This document shows positions 43,791 through 51,551 of a stretch of 64,000 nt of DNA, piece by piece. The first letter of the stretch is position 1. Every line of letters starts with the position of its first letter. The translations under genes were made by a program, and so were the position numbers. The notes under the pieces were generated by a model. It was not told where the DNA came from. It worked only from the letters and a program-made list of their open reading frames with translations, and made no database searches. This stretch comes from Leeuwenhoekiella nanhaiensis (GTDB lineage Bacteria; Bacteroidota; Bacteroidia; Flavobacteriales; Flavobacteriaceae). The stretch lies in the NCBI RefSeq assembly GCF_002744755.1, contig NZ_KZ319295.1, positions 1 through 64,000 of the forward strand, written 5' to 3'.

Positions 43791-43812
43791 TTATCGTTTC
43801 TAAATACGATAA
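43791..43812. promoter_or_regulatory. 22-bp palindrome C (TTATCG-N10-CGATAA)
   Basis: TTATCG at 43791-43796 and CGATAA at 43807-43812. It starts 28 bases after site B, the same phasing as A to D, and ends 9 bases before the ATG of the satD-like gene, where binding should block expression. Confidence 0.6.
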
Positions 43813-43821
43813 TAAACACTT

Positions 43822-44415
43822 ATGACCGCTATACTAACTGCAGATATCATCAATTCGCGAACGCAGCAAAACTGGCTTCCGGTATTGAAAGCCGTACTTA
43901 ACCGTCTGGGTGACGAGCCCAAAGCCTGGGAGATTTACCGGGGCGACAGCTTTCAGCTTGAGGTAAAACCTACAGAAGCCCTTTATTCCGCCTTGCTCAT
44001 CAAAAGCGCAATTAAAAGTCTGGAAGGCATAGACGTACGCATCGCTATAGGTCTGGGAGACAAGACTCACGACGCAGCTAAAATCACCGAAGCTAACGGA
44101 AGCGCTTTTGTAAACAGCGGCACCTGTTTTGACCGACTCAAAAAACAAACCCTCGCCCTGCAAAGCGAGCTTGCTGATTTTGACACACAATTCAACCTCA
44201 TTCTTGAATTGGCCTGCCTGACCATGGACAACTGGACGCCGGTGAGCGCGCAGGTGTTTCACCAAAAGCTGCTGCACCCGCAGCTCAATCAAACCGAACT
44301 GAGCGAGATGCTGGGCAAATCGCAAAGCACCATTAGCGCTACCCTGCACCGCGCGGGATATGACGAACTCACCAAAATGCTTCAGCACTACAGCCAAACC
44401 TTAAACAATCACTAA
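43822..44415 (+). CDS. SatD-family protein with C-terminal helix-turn-helix
   Basis: 197 residues. The N-terminal part, MTAILTADIINSRTQQNWLPVL, then WEIYRGDSFQLEV and VRIAIGLGDK, is that of SatD-like proteins, with a fold resembling nucleotide cyclase domains. The C-terminal 45 residues (LNQTELSEMLGKSQSTISATLHRAGYDEL) read as a helix-turn-helix. It is most likely a DNA-binding regulator controlled by an unknown ligand, and the palindromes directly upstream suggest it regulates itself. The DUF3307 gene follows with no gap after its stop. Confidence 0.75.
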   Translation: MTAILTADIINSRTQQNWLPVLKAVLNRLGDEPKAWEIYRGDSFQLEVKPTEALYSALLIKSAIKSLEGIDVRIAIGLGDKTHDAAKITEANGSAFVNSGTCFDRLKKQTLALQSELADFDTQFNLILELACLTMDNWTPVSAQVFHQKLLHPQLNQTELSEMLGKSQSTISATLHRAGYDELTKMLQHYSQTLNNH

Positions 44416-45156
44416 ATGCTCGCACTCGCTCTGAAATTGCTGCTCGCTCACATTCTGGGAGACTTTGTACTGCAGCCCACCCGCTGGGTAAAAGACAAGC
44501 GCAAAAAGGGTTTTCGCTCGCCGTATCTGTTGGCGCACATCGGCGTACATCTGCTGGCTTTGCTGGTGCTTTTGCAGTTTGACAGCCGCTATTTTTTAGG
44601 CATCGCCTTTATAGGCATTACCCACTACGCTATAGACCTGCTTAAGATCAGATACACGACCAAAAAGAACAGTACCTCATTATTTATTGCAGATCAGGTT
44701 GCGCATCTGCTGGTGCTCAATCTGGCGCTGTATTACTACACGCCTTATACGATAGACTTTGATGCGCTGTACCAGCCTCTAGTTTTGCTGGTGCTCACCC
44801 TTTTGTTTTTTGTAACCTATGTTGCCGGGATTTTAATGCGGCTTATTTTACAACCCTGGCAGGAAGCCATCGAACCTTCTAAAAAGGAAAAACTCAAGGT
44901 CAAAAACACCTCTCTGGCCGGTGCCGGAAAAATCATTGGGATGCTCGAGCGCCTGTTTGTTTTCGCTTTTATCCTGCTCAACGCCTGGTCTGCAATAGGC
45001 TTTTTGATCACGGCTAAGTCGGTTTTACGTTTTGGGGATCTTACCGAAGGAAAAAACCGCCAGCTTACCGAATATGTATTGATAGGAACCCTCCTCAGCT
45101 TTGGTCTGGCCATAGGCGCCGGACTGCTCTTTAACTACCTGCTCCCGTATTTATAG
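44416..45156 (+). CDS. DUF3307 membrane protein
   Basis: 246 residues with about six hydrophobic helices. The start LALALKLLLAHILGDFVLQPTRWVKDKRKKGFRSPYLLAHIGVH is the DUF3307 signature, with several conserved His and Asp residues in helices. Function unknown. The start codon directly follows the satD-like stop, so the pair is an operon. SatD plus DUF3307 is a recurring pair in my recollection of Bacteroidota and Firmicutes genomes. Confidence 0.82.
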   Translation: MLALALKLLLAHILGDFVLQPTRWVKDKRKKGFRSPYLLAHIGVHLLALLVLLQFDSRYFLGIAFIGITHYAIDLLKIRYTTKKNSTSLFIADQVAHLLVLNLALYYYTPYTIDFDALYQPLVLLVLTLLFFVTYVAGILMRLILQPWQEAIEPSKKEKLKVKNTSLAGAGKIIGMLERLFVFAFILLNAWSAIGFLITAKSVLRFGDLTEGKNRQLTEYVLIGTLLSFGLAIGAGLLFNYLLPYL

Positions 45157-45280
45157 AAAATCTGGAATTCCGGAAAAAACTTATAAACTGAACAGGTATA
45201 TTTACGGAAATGAAGGTTTATATCTTTTGCTTGCTGTCTACCAAGAACTAAAGTAAAGCTAACACGCAGAAATTTTAGAG

Positions 45281-46093
45281 ATGATAAAATTTACCAGAAG
45301 AAAATTTATTAAAACAGGAGTTTTTGCGGCAATTGGATTAGTTCTTTTGGATTCACTTTGGTTTGAGAAATATGTGATTGACTGGAATTACTTCGACATC
45401 TCAAAATCGGAAAAAGACAAACTAAAAATAATCCAGATTTCAGATTTGCACCTGAATCAATTAAGGTCTGTTCACAAATCGATTGCCAGAAAGATAAACG
45501 CTTTACAACCTGATTTAATCTTTATCACCGGGGATTCTGTTGACAAAACAGAAAAGATAAAACCGCTTCATGCATTCCTTGAACTCATTGATAATTCTAT
45601 TAAAAAATATGCAATAACCGGAAATTGGGAATATTGGGGAAATGTTGATCTGGTAGAATTAGAAAAAGTTTATTACAAGAATAATTGCGAACTGCTAATT
45701 AACGATAATAGGACTTTTTCAATTAGAAACAGGGAAATAGCGATAATCGGAATTGACGATTTTGTTGGAGGTAATGCAGATTTTGAGGAGGCAATTGAAG
45801 GTCTTAAAGAAGCAGATACTACCATTGTTTTATCTCATTGTCCGGAACACAGGGATATCATCGCAAAACAAAAGGGAAACATCCTGATTGATTTAGTACT
45901 TTCCGGTCACACACACGGAGGTCAAATCACCTTTCTAGGATTCGTTCCATTCAAACCTCAGGGAAGTGGAAATTACTTAAAAGGTTGGTATACAGAATCA
46001 GACCCGAAAATGTATGTATCTAAAGGGATAGGAACAAGTATGTTGCCCATTCGATTTGGAGCAAGAGCAGAAATAGTCCAGATGGACATTTAA
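45281..46093 (+). CDS. Membrane-anchored metallophosphoesterase (YkuE/YaeI-like)
   Basis: 270 residues. The N-terminus TRRKFIKTGVFAAIGLVLLDSLWF has twin arginines and a hydrophobic segment, so it is a signal anchor and perhaps a Tat signal. The full calcineurin-type motif set follows: ISDLHLNQ (D-x-H), ITGDSVDK, TGNWEYWG (GN-x-E), LSHCPEH and SGHTHGGQ. Relatives remove phosphates from lipids or nucleotides outside the membrane. Base composition here is more AT-rich than in neighbours to the left, consistent with later acquisition. Single gene. Confidence 0.88.
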   Translation: MIKFTRRKFIKTGVFAAIGLVLLDSLWFEKYVIDWNYFDISKSEKDKLKIIQISDLHLNQLRSVHKSIARKINALQPDLIFITGDSVDKTEKIKPLHAFLELIDNSIKKYAITGNWEYWGNVDLVELEKVYYKNNCELLINDNRTFSIRNREIAIIGIDDFVGGNADFEEAIEGLKEADTTIVLSHCPEHRDIIAKQKGNILIDLVLSGHTHGGQITFLGFVPFKPQGSGNYLKGWYTESDPKMYVSKGIGTSMLPIRFGARAEIVQMDI

Positions 46094-46283
46094 AAAAATC
46101 TCTAAGCTAGAGTTGCAATTCACATCTTTGCGAACAATACGGTTTCTTGACTTTTTGAAAGATACAGGTATACAATAACAGGTATTAAGCTTATTAATGT
46201 AATAAAGAAGAAAAAAGGAAAAAGCCTATTCGATATATCTGGACGCAACCAAAATCGGTACAACCCGATTTGAATATGCTGAC

Positions 46284-46601
46284 GTGCCAATGGGCGTTCT
46301 CAATGGAAAAATCAATTTTTTAAATATAGAATCCCCCTATGCCCTTTTCAGAAATCATTGTAAAAGGCATAAAGTTCAAATAAATGAGGACGAACCAATG
46401 TACAAATTCATAGATACCATTGTTATTCACCAACTTAAAGTTTATTTCGAAAACGGAATTGAATTGACCGGTTGGGGCGCGGCAATAACGGGAATGGATA
46501 GTGAAGAATACGAAATCCAATTTGGTGGAATCTCACCTGAATTAATGCAAAGGGAATTCAAACACTATTATGATGAATATTTTGGAAATGAGACCCATTA
46601 A
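46284..46601 (+). CDS. Small protein of unknown function, probably 5'-disrupted
   Basis: A GTG at 46284 begins a 105-residue frame, but the same frame is open back to 46206 and encodes YSIYLDATKIGTTRFEYADV just before it, which reads as real protein: a strand, turn and strand leading into PMGVLNGKINFLNIES. The only in-frame ATG above it (46197-46199) is followed at once by TAA TAA. Either a rare start codon is used or the start has been lost. It overlaps the next gene by 14 bases. No family was assigned with confidence. Confidence 0.45.
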   Translation: MPMGVLNGKINFLNIESPYALFRNHCKRHKVQINEDEPMYKFIDTIVIHQLKVYFENGIELTGWGAAITGMDSEEYEIQFGGISPELMQREFKHYYDEYFGNETH

Positions 46602-46908
46602 ACAAAAAGAAATAGAAATAATTAAGAAGTTATGCAATAATCAGTTCAAGATACCCGAGCTGATTAGGAATCTGAATGATAATCATATGGGATCAATCTC
46701 TTTTGACATCGAAAATAAGCAAGCCCGACAAAAATCTATAGCTGCTGCAGAGTACATAGATATTGATGGGGTTTTGGTTGATATAGAGCTAAGCATTGAT
46801 GAAGAAGGTAATTTATTTGAGCTTGATTTTTGGAAAGTTGATTTTAGCGAGTTAAAAGAATACCCCACTTTTGATAAGCTTAAAGTTAGAATTCCTGATG
46901 AAGGCTAA
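46588..46908 (+). CDS. Small protein, possibly DUF6984 family
   Basis: From the ATG at 46588 (MRPIKQKEIEIIKKLCNN) the product has 106 residues, mostly acidic, with a helix at the start and strands in SAIFDIENK-like and VDIELSIDEEGNLFELDFWKVD segments. The opening resembles DUF6984 proteins, which are small and often found next to toxin or immunity genes; this is a weak match by eye. The ATG lies inside the end of the preceding gene, so the two are probably coupled. Confidence 0.55.
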   Translation: MRPIKQKEIEIIKKLCNNQFKIPELIRNLNDNHMGSISFDIENKQARQKSIAAAEYIDIDGVLVDIELSIDEEGNLFELDFWKVDFSELKEYPTFDKLKVRIPDEG

Positions 46909-46934
46909 TTTCCTTTTCAAAACCATTATTTTAA

Positions 46935-47474
46935 ATGCTTCACGCTCCCTTCCCCATATTAAAAACCCAAAGACTACTTCTGCGTCAGATGATACAGGAA
47001 GACCTTGAAAATATCTACAAAGGCCTTTCAAACCCGCAAGTGATCAAACATTATGGGGTTAGTTACGACAGTTTAGAGGCAACTCAGGAGCAAATGCTTT
47101 GGTTTAAAAATCAGGAGGAAACGCAATCGGGGATTTGGTGGGCAATCTGCGATCTTAAAGATCAGAACTTTTACGGCGCCTGCGGCTTTAACGACAAAAA
47201 CGACCAACAACAAAAAGCCGAAATAGGTTTTTGGCTCCTGCCTCAATTTTGGGGAAAAGGCTTTATAACCGAAGCCCTTCCGGCAATCTGTACCTACGCA
47301 TTTGAGAAATTGCACTTAAACCGGATTGAAGCTTTTGTGGAAACTGAAAACACCCCTAGCAAAAAAGTCCTTGAGAAAATGAATTTTATAAAGGAAGGCA
47401 CGATGCACGAATATGAAGTAAAAAACGGCAGATCTATCGATCTCGACGTATATGCTCTACTTAATAAGGATTAA
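46935..47474 (+). CDS. GNAT acetyltransferase, RimJ/RimL type
   Basis: 179 residues starting PFPILKTQRLLLRQMIQEDLENIYKGLSNPQV, then EIGFWLLPQFWGKGFITEAL, in which the acetyl-CoA loop reads WGKGFI, and NRIEAFVETENTPSKKVLEKMNF. This is the pattern of ribosomal-protein or aminoglycoside-type N-acetyltransferases. Substrate unknown. Single gene in the accessory stretch. Confidence 0.88.
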   Translation: MLHAPFPILKTQRLLLRQMIQEDLENIYKGLSNPQVIKHYGVSYDSLEATQEQMLWFKNQEETQSGIWWAICDLKDQNFYGACGFNDKNDQQQKAEIGFWLLPQFWGKGFITEALPAICTYAFEKLHLNRIEAFVETENTPSKKVLEKMNFIKEGTMHEYEVKNGRSIDLDVYALLNKD

Positions 47475-47576
47475 AACTGTTTCCTGGGAATTCCAAATTC
47501 CGGCTGATCAAATCATTCAGACCCTTCAAAATACACTCCTACTTCCCTATCTTAGCGCCCATAAATTCCGCTTCTT

Positions 47577-48443
47577 ATGATTCGATTTTTGGCTTTGCTC
47601 CTCGTTTTAATTAGCATTACTTCCTGCAGTTCAACTCCTGAAAATCCCGGACCGGAGAACATGACACCGGCAGAGTCTGCAACTGCTAAAATTCAGGTGC
47701 TTAATGTGGGTACGTTTCACTTTGGCAAAACTTCAGACGCGCACGCGACCGAGTTTGATGAAAACGCGGCTCAAAACCAGCAGCGGGTACACGAACTGGC
47801 TCAAAAACTCGCAGCCTTTAAACCCACGGTGATTTGCGTGGAAAAAATTCCGTCTAAAAACGACACGCTCAACACCGCCTACCAGAACTTTTTAAAGAAC
47901 TCGGAATACCTGCCCACCTACGATGGCGAGATCAGTATGCTCGCTTTTGAAATAGGTCGCCTGGCCCAGGTAGACTGCCTTTACGGCATCGACAATCATA
48001 TGGGCTACAACTATTCGGTGGGTGATTTTATAGAAGCGAGTCCCGAGCTTGAAAATTCCATCGACCCGGAGACCTATCTCCAACTCACTAACGCGCCTTT
48101 TAAAGACCATCCCGAGCTTGCTGCGCGTGTGAACCGTTACGAGCAGAGTGATTTACTGGAGCAATTCAGGCTCATCAACGAACCAACCTACCTCGATTTT
48201 CTCATCAATGCCAATGCAGACAAGCTCCTTTATGTAGGTCTCGAAGACGGCTTTGAAGGTGCAGACAACGCGGCAATTTTCTACCAGCGCAATATGCGCA
48301 TCTTTTCAAACCTCAATCGCGTCAGACTCAAAAAAGACGACCGGGTACTTATTCTGATGGGAGGCGCCCACACCGCTTTTTTAAGAGAATTCTTTAAACG
48401 CAGCCCCAAGTTTGAGATGGTCAACACCCTCGATTATCTGTAG
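47577..48443 (+). CDS. DUF5694 lipoprotein (TraB/ChaN-like fold suspected)
   Basis: Lipoprotein signal MIRFLALLLVLISITSCSS (lipobox ITSC, Cys17). KIQVLNVGTFHFGKTSDAHATEFDE follows near residue 40, then FKPTVICVEK, EIGRLAQVDCLYGIDNH and VLILMGGAHTAFLREFF, the DUF5694 pattern. The GTFHF, CVE and GAHT elements resemble TraB/erythromycin-esterase-like proteins. Enzyme activity is not established. Single gene. Confidence 0.8.
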   Translation: MIRFLALLLVLISITSCSSTPENPGPENMTPAESATAKIQVLNVGTFHFGKTSDAHATEFDENAAQNQQRVHELAQKLAAFKPTVICVEKIPSKNDTLNTAYQNFLKNSEYLPTYDGEISMLAFEIGRLAQVDCLYGIDNHMGYNYSVGDFIEASPELENSIDPETYLQLTNAPFKDHPELAARVNRYEQSDLLEQFRLINEPTYLDFLINANADKLLYVGLEDGFEGADNAAIFYQRNMRIFSNLNRVRLKKDDRVLILMGGAHTAFLREFFKRSPKFEMVNTLDYL

Positions 48444-48466
48444 GCTAAATCAAAGCTGAATCGTTC

Positions 48467-48763
48467 TTACGCTGCGTTTTGCAACAACTGGCGTTTTCCG
48501 GTAAGGCCAAAAGTACTGCGTACCGAAGCATTTTCGAGCCCCAAAAAGACCACGTTTTTCCCGCAGGTTGCATAATTCGCCTGAAGCTGGGCCAGTTTCA
48601 TCACGGTACTAAGACTTAATTCCTGCAATTTGCTCAGATCGAGAACGATCTCATTTTGCGATTTAAACGCATCGTTTAAGGTAGCGGCAAGTTCGCCAAC
48701 GGCATTTAAAGTCAATTCGCCTCGTACTACTAAAGAGTTCTGATTTTTGATAAAAGTATACAT
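48467..48763 (-). CDS. STAS-domain protein (anti-anti-sigma type)
   Basis: A complete STAS domain of 98 residues: strands at the start (FIKNQNSLVVRGELTLNAVGELAATL), then IVLDLSKLQELSLSTVMKLAQLQ, in which the Ser at the usual phosphorylation point is present as LSLST. Stand-alone STAS proteins often act with a serine kinase in partner switching, but no kinase gene is near. It converges with the DUF5694 gene. Confidence 0.75.
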   Translation of the reverse strand: MYTFIKNQNSLVVRGELTLNAVGELAATLNDAFKSQNEIVLDLSKLQELSLSTVMKLAQLQANYATCGKNVVFLGLENASVRSTFGLTGKRQLLQNAA

Positions 48764-49018
48764 AGCTTATGGGGTTTTGGTGTTAATCTTGAAACAAAGA
48801 TGTACCAAAAAAACCGGGTGCTATTCCCACAATCGTCTAACTGGAACGAGCCTTAGATGAATGGGAGTTTCGTGTCGGTGAGTTGGTTTGGCAATTATCG
48901 CATTCTTTTTAGCTCTCTTTGATTAAATTTGAAAATTGATGCTTTTTAGACTAAAAAATTCAGGCTAACTCTGCATTACAAGGTTTCAATCAAAAGAAGA
49001 ATTTTAAACAGCTACCTG

Positions 49019-49621
49019 ATGTATAGTATTGAAAAGATTAAAGAAAATTACAGGAATTTTTCTGACGAAAAAATCAGAAAGATTGCTTTGGCTGAATCGA
49101 AAGGACTGCGTAAGGAAGTTCTTCCTATACTTAAAGAAGAGATTAAAAGAAGAAATTTAGACGAGAGTATGCTTGTCTGGATTGATGCTGAAAACCATAC
49201 CCTAACTGAACTTGAAAAGCGTTCTTTAATCAGGAGAATAGAAAACCTAAAATGTCCGAGTTGCGGATTAAAGACTACTCCCCTCAGAGGCCAAAAATTC
49301 ACCACGATTTATTCTATTTTAATATGGTGTTATATAAATTCAGAAGAATTGATATTGTGTATAAAATGTGGTCGCAGCAAAAAAGCCAAGTCTTTTTTAA
49401 TTAACGGCCTGGCCGGATGGTGGTCTAAAAGAGGTTTTTTGCTAACTCCATATACACTGATCAAAGACTTTATTAATCTATTTTTTCAGCAAAAAATTAA
49501 TGATAAAATTATTGCTGATTTTATAGAAAGAAATACAGGAACCTTTAGGATAAATGGAATGGACGAAGAATCTTTATATTACCATATAGAACACCATAAC
49601 AAATCTCAGAGTGATCGTTAA
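49019..49621 (+). CDS. Zinc-ribbon membrane-associated protein of unknown function
   Basis: 200 residues. A helical Lys/Glu-rich N-terminus (YSIEKIKENYRNFSDEKIRKIAL) is followed by a CPSCG ... CIKCG zinc ribbon (near 80-120), a hydrophobic segment near 130-155 containing GLAGWWSKRGFLLTPY, and a polar tail. No family name is known to me. AT-rich like the 45-47 kb genes. It ends in a strong terminator. Confidence 0.65.
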   Translation: MYSIEKIKENYRNFSDEKIRKIALAESKGLRKEVLPILKEEIKRRNLDESMLVWIDAENHTLTELEKRSLIRRIENLKCPSCGLKTTPLRGQKFTTIYSILIWCYINSEELILCIKCGRSKKAKSFLINGLAGWWSKRGFLLTPYTLIKDFINLFFQQKINDKIIADFIERNTGTFRINGMDEESLYYHIEHHNKSQSDR

Positions 49622-49671
49622 AAATAAACCCAGACATTACCTTTTAGCAAGCTAATGCTGAGTCTCCAAAC

Positions 49672-49712
49672 AAAAAATCCCTAAAGCCGTTGGCTTCGGG
49701 GATTTTTGTTTT
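49672..49712 (+). terminator. Bidirectional terminator between 49.6 and 49.7 kb
   Basis: AAAATCCC...AAGCC pairs with GGCTT...GGGGATTTTT, followed by TTTTTT; the left flank is A-rich, so it also works for the leftward SulP gene ending at 49728. Confidence 0.88.
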
Positions 49713-49727
49713 TTCTACAGATTCGGT

Positions 49728-51224
49728 TTACTCCACCACATTGACATTGATCATCTCATCGGCTCTCAACAGGAGTTTATGACTGCTGCTGCTTAGGTTT
49801 GTGAGATACACTTTCTTATTCACCTTGTGATAGCGTTCGGTAATTTTGTTTACCGCTTCAACGGCAGACATATCGGCGATGCGGCTTTCCCTAAAATCGA
49901 TGGTTATTTCTTCGGGATCGTTAAGCACATCAAACTTTTCATTAAACATCTTTACCGAAGCAAAAAACAAAGGTCCGTAGATCTCGTAATGCTTCATTCC
50001 GGTTTCATCTATATGTTTACGGGCGCGTATGCGTTTGGCACTATCCCACGCAAATACCAGTGCGGCAATAATCACCCCAACCAATACGGCAAGCGCCAGA
50101 TTGTGCAGAAACACGGTCACCACAGCAACCAGAATCCCTACCAGAATGTCTGATTTCGGGTATTTATTGATGATTCTAAAACTCACCCATTCAAAAGTAC
50201 CTATCGAAACCATGATCATCAGACCGGTCAACGCCGCCATCGGCAGACGCTCAATAAGCGGGGCGCCAAACATCACAAAAAGCAGCAATACAATAGCGGC
50301 AATAATCCCCGATAAGCGGGCGCGGGCACCGTTTGAGATGTTGATCATACTTTGGCCGATCATAGCGCAGCCTCCCATCCCTGAGAAGAATCCGGAAAGT
50401 ACATTAGCAAGTCCCTGAGCAGCGGCTTCCTTATTGGTGCGGCCACGGGTTTCGGTGATCTCGTCTATCAATTCCAGCGTCAGTAAACTTTCAATAAGCC
50501 CCACAGCGGCTACAATTGCTGAATACGGAGCGATAATTTTTAAGGTTTCCCAGCTAAAGGGAACATCGGGAATATGAAAGGGCGGAAAACCACCTTCAAT
50601 CGATGCGATATCGCCAACGGTGTTGGTGTCAATTCCAAAGAAAACCACAATTCCAAAAATCACAAGAATAGCCGCCAGCGAAGCCGGAAAAGCTTTGGTC
50701 ACTTTAGGCAAGGTATAAATAATCAGCATGGTTAGCAGAACAAGGCCCAGCATTTTATAGAGCGCCTCACCTGTAAGCCAGTTGCCCGAAGCATCCTGAA
50801 ACTGCACCAGTTGTGAGGTGAAAATGATAATCGCAAGACCGTTTACAAAGCCGTAAACCACCGGTAAGGGCACCAGTCGCATCAGTTTCCCCAATTTCAA
50901 AATTCCGGCAGCTGCCTGAATAAGACCGGCAAGAACCACACAGGCAAAGACGTATTCCACGCCATAATCTGCCGCCAAAGCAACGATCACTACGGCCACA
51001 GCTCCGGTTGCCCCGGAGATCATACCCGGTCTTCCGCCAAAAATCGACGTGATTAAGCCCATCATAAAAGCGGCATACAAACCGGTGAGCGGCGATAAAC
51101 CGGCGATCAGAGCAAACGCCACCGCCTCCGGAACCAAAGCAATCGCCACGGTAAGACCGGAAAGAATTTCGGTGCGGTAGTTCACTTTTTGGGTAAAATC
51201 AAACAATTTTAAATACTGTTGCAT
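49728..51224 (-). CDS. SulP-family anion transporter with STAS domain
   Basis: 498 residues with the SLC26/SulP pattern: about 14 helices up to residue 390 (ALVPEAVAFALIAGLSPLTGLYAAF, GRPGMISGATGAVAVV, GMGGCAMIGQSMINI) and a C-terminal STAS domain (about 405-495; ITIDFRESRIADMSAVEAVNKI). The family imports sulfate, bicarbonate or other anions; the substrate cannot be told from the sequence. Single leftward gene. Confidence 0.92.
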   Translation of the reverse strand: MQQYLKLFDFTQKVNYRTEILSGLTVAIALVPEAVAFALIAGLSPLTGLYAAFMMGLITSIFGGRPGMISGATGAVAVVIVALAADYGVEYVFACVVLAGLIQAAAGILKLGKLMRLVPLPVVYGFVNGLAIIIFTSQLVQFQDASGNWLTGEALYKMLGLVLLTMLIIYTLPKVTKAFPASLAAILVIFGIVVFFGIDTNTVGDIASIEGGFPPFHIPDVPFSWETLKIIAPYSAIVAAVGLIESLLTLELIDEITETRGRTNKEAAAQGLANVLSGFFSGMGGCAMIGQSMINISNGARARLSGIIAAIVLLLFVMFGAPLIERLPMAALTGLMIMVSIGTFEWVSFRIINKYPKSDILVGILVAVVTVFLHNLALAVLVGVIIAALVFAWDSAKRIRARKHIDETGMKHYEIYGPLFFASVKMFNEKFDVLNDPEEITIDFRESRIADMSAVEAVNKITERYHKVNKKVYLTNLSSSSHKLLLRADEMINVNVVE

Positions 51225-51551
51225 AACAAAATTAGGGTTGTACAGCAGCTAAAACTGCCATCAAAATTCGGTTGCCGAACCCGATTGGGACGACATTTTT
51301 TAATCAAGGCGCAAAACTAGGTATAAAAAGCGATTAGACAAAGGTTTAAAGCTTTGGAGTACGAAAACGTTATAACAAAATGATTTTCTGTATGTTATCT
51401 AAAAAAGGGATTCCGAAAATACAGGTTATCCTATTCCGTCAACCCGTTTACCTCAGTTTTATTCACTAAATTGATTTTACGTACTCAACTCGATCACCAG
51501 ACTTAAGCTGCCGTGGCGCTTGGGTACGTTTCTTTAAAAAATACCTAGACT
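51225..51551. other. Intergenic region between sulP-type and serine hydrolase genes
   Basis: 327 bases. A TAATTTTG octamer on the minus strand (51234-51227) ends 2 bases before the transporter ATG, too close for a normal -7 box unless the mRNA is leaderless. I see no ORF, RNA gene or strong hairpin. Confidence 0.35.

Larger units (their letters stand above)
43485..43821. other. Control region upstream of the satD-like gene
   Basis: A region of 337 bases with two pairs of 22-bp palindromes at its ends (43488-43537 and 43763-43812). The 225 bases between the pairs are low-complexity, including four tandem TTGTTTA units (43622-43649) and a copy of the interspersed AAACAGTAAACC repeat (43731-43742). 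No ORF of coding character. Confidence 0.6.

Noticed and set aside
43834-44397. Minus-strand frame of 187 residues opposite the satD-like gene
   Set aside because: Shadow of a real gene; low-complexity Cys/Val-rich translation without motifs.
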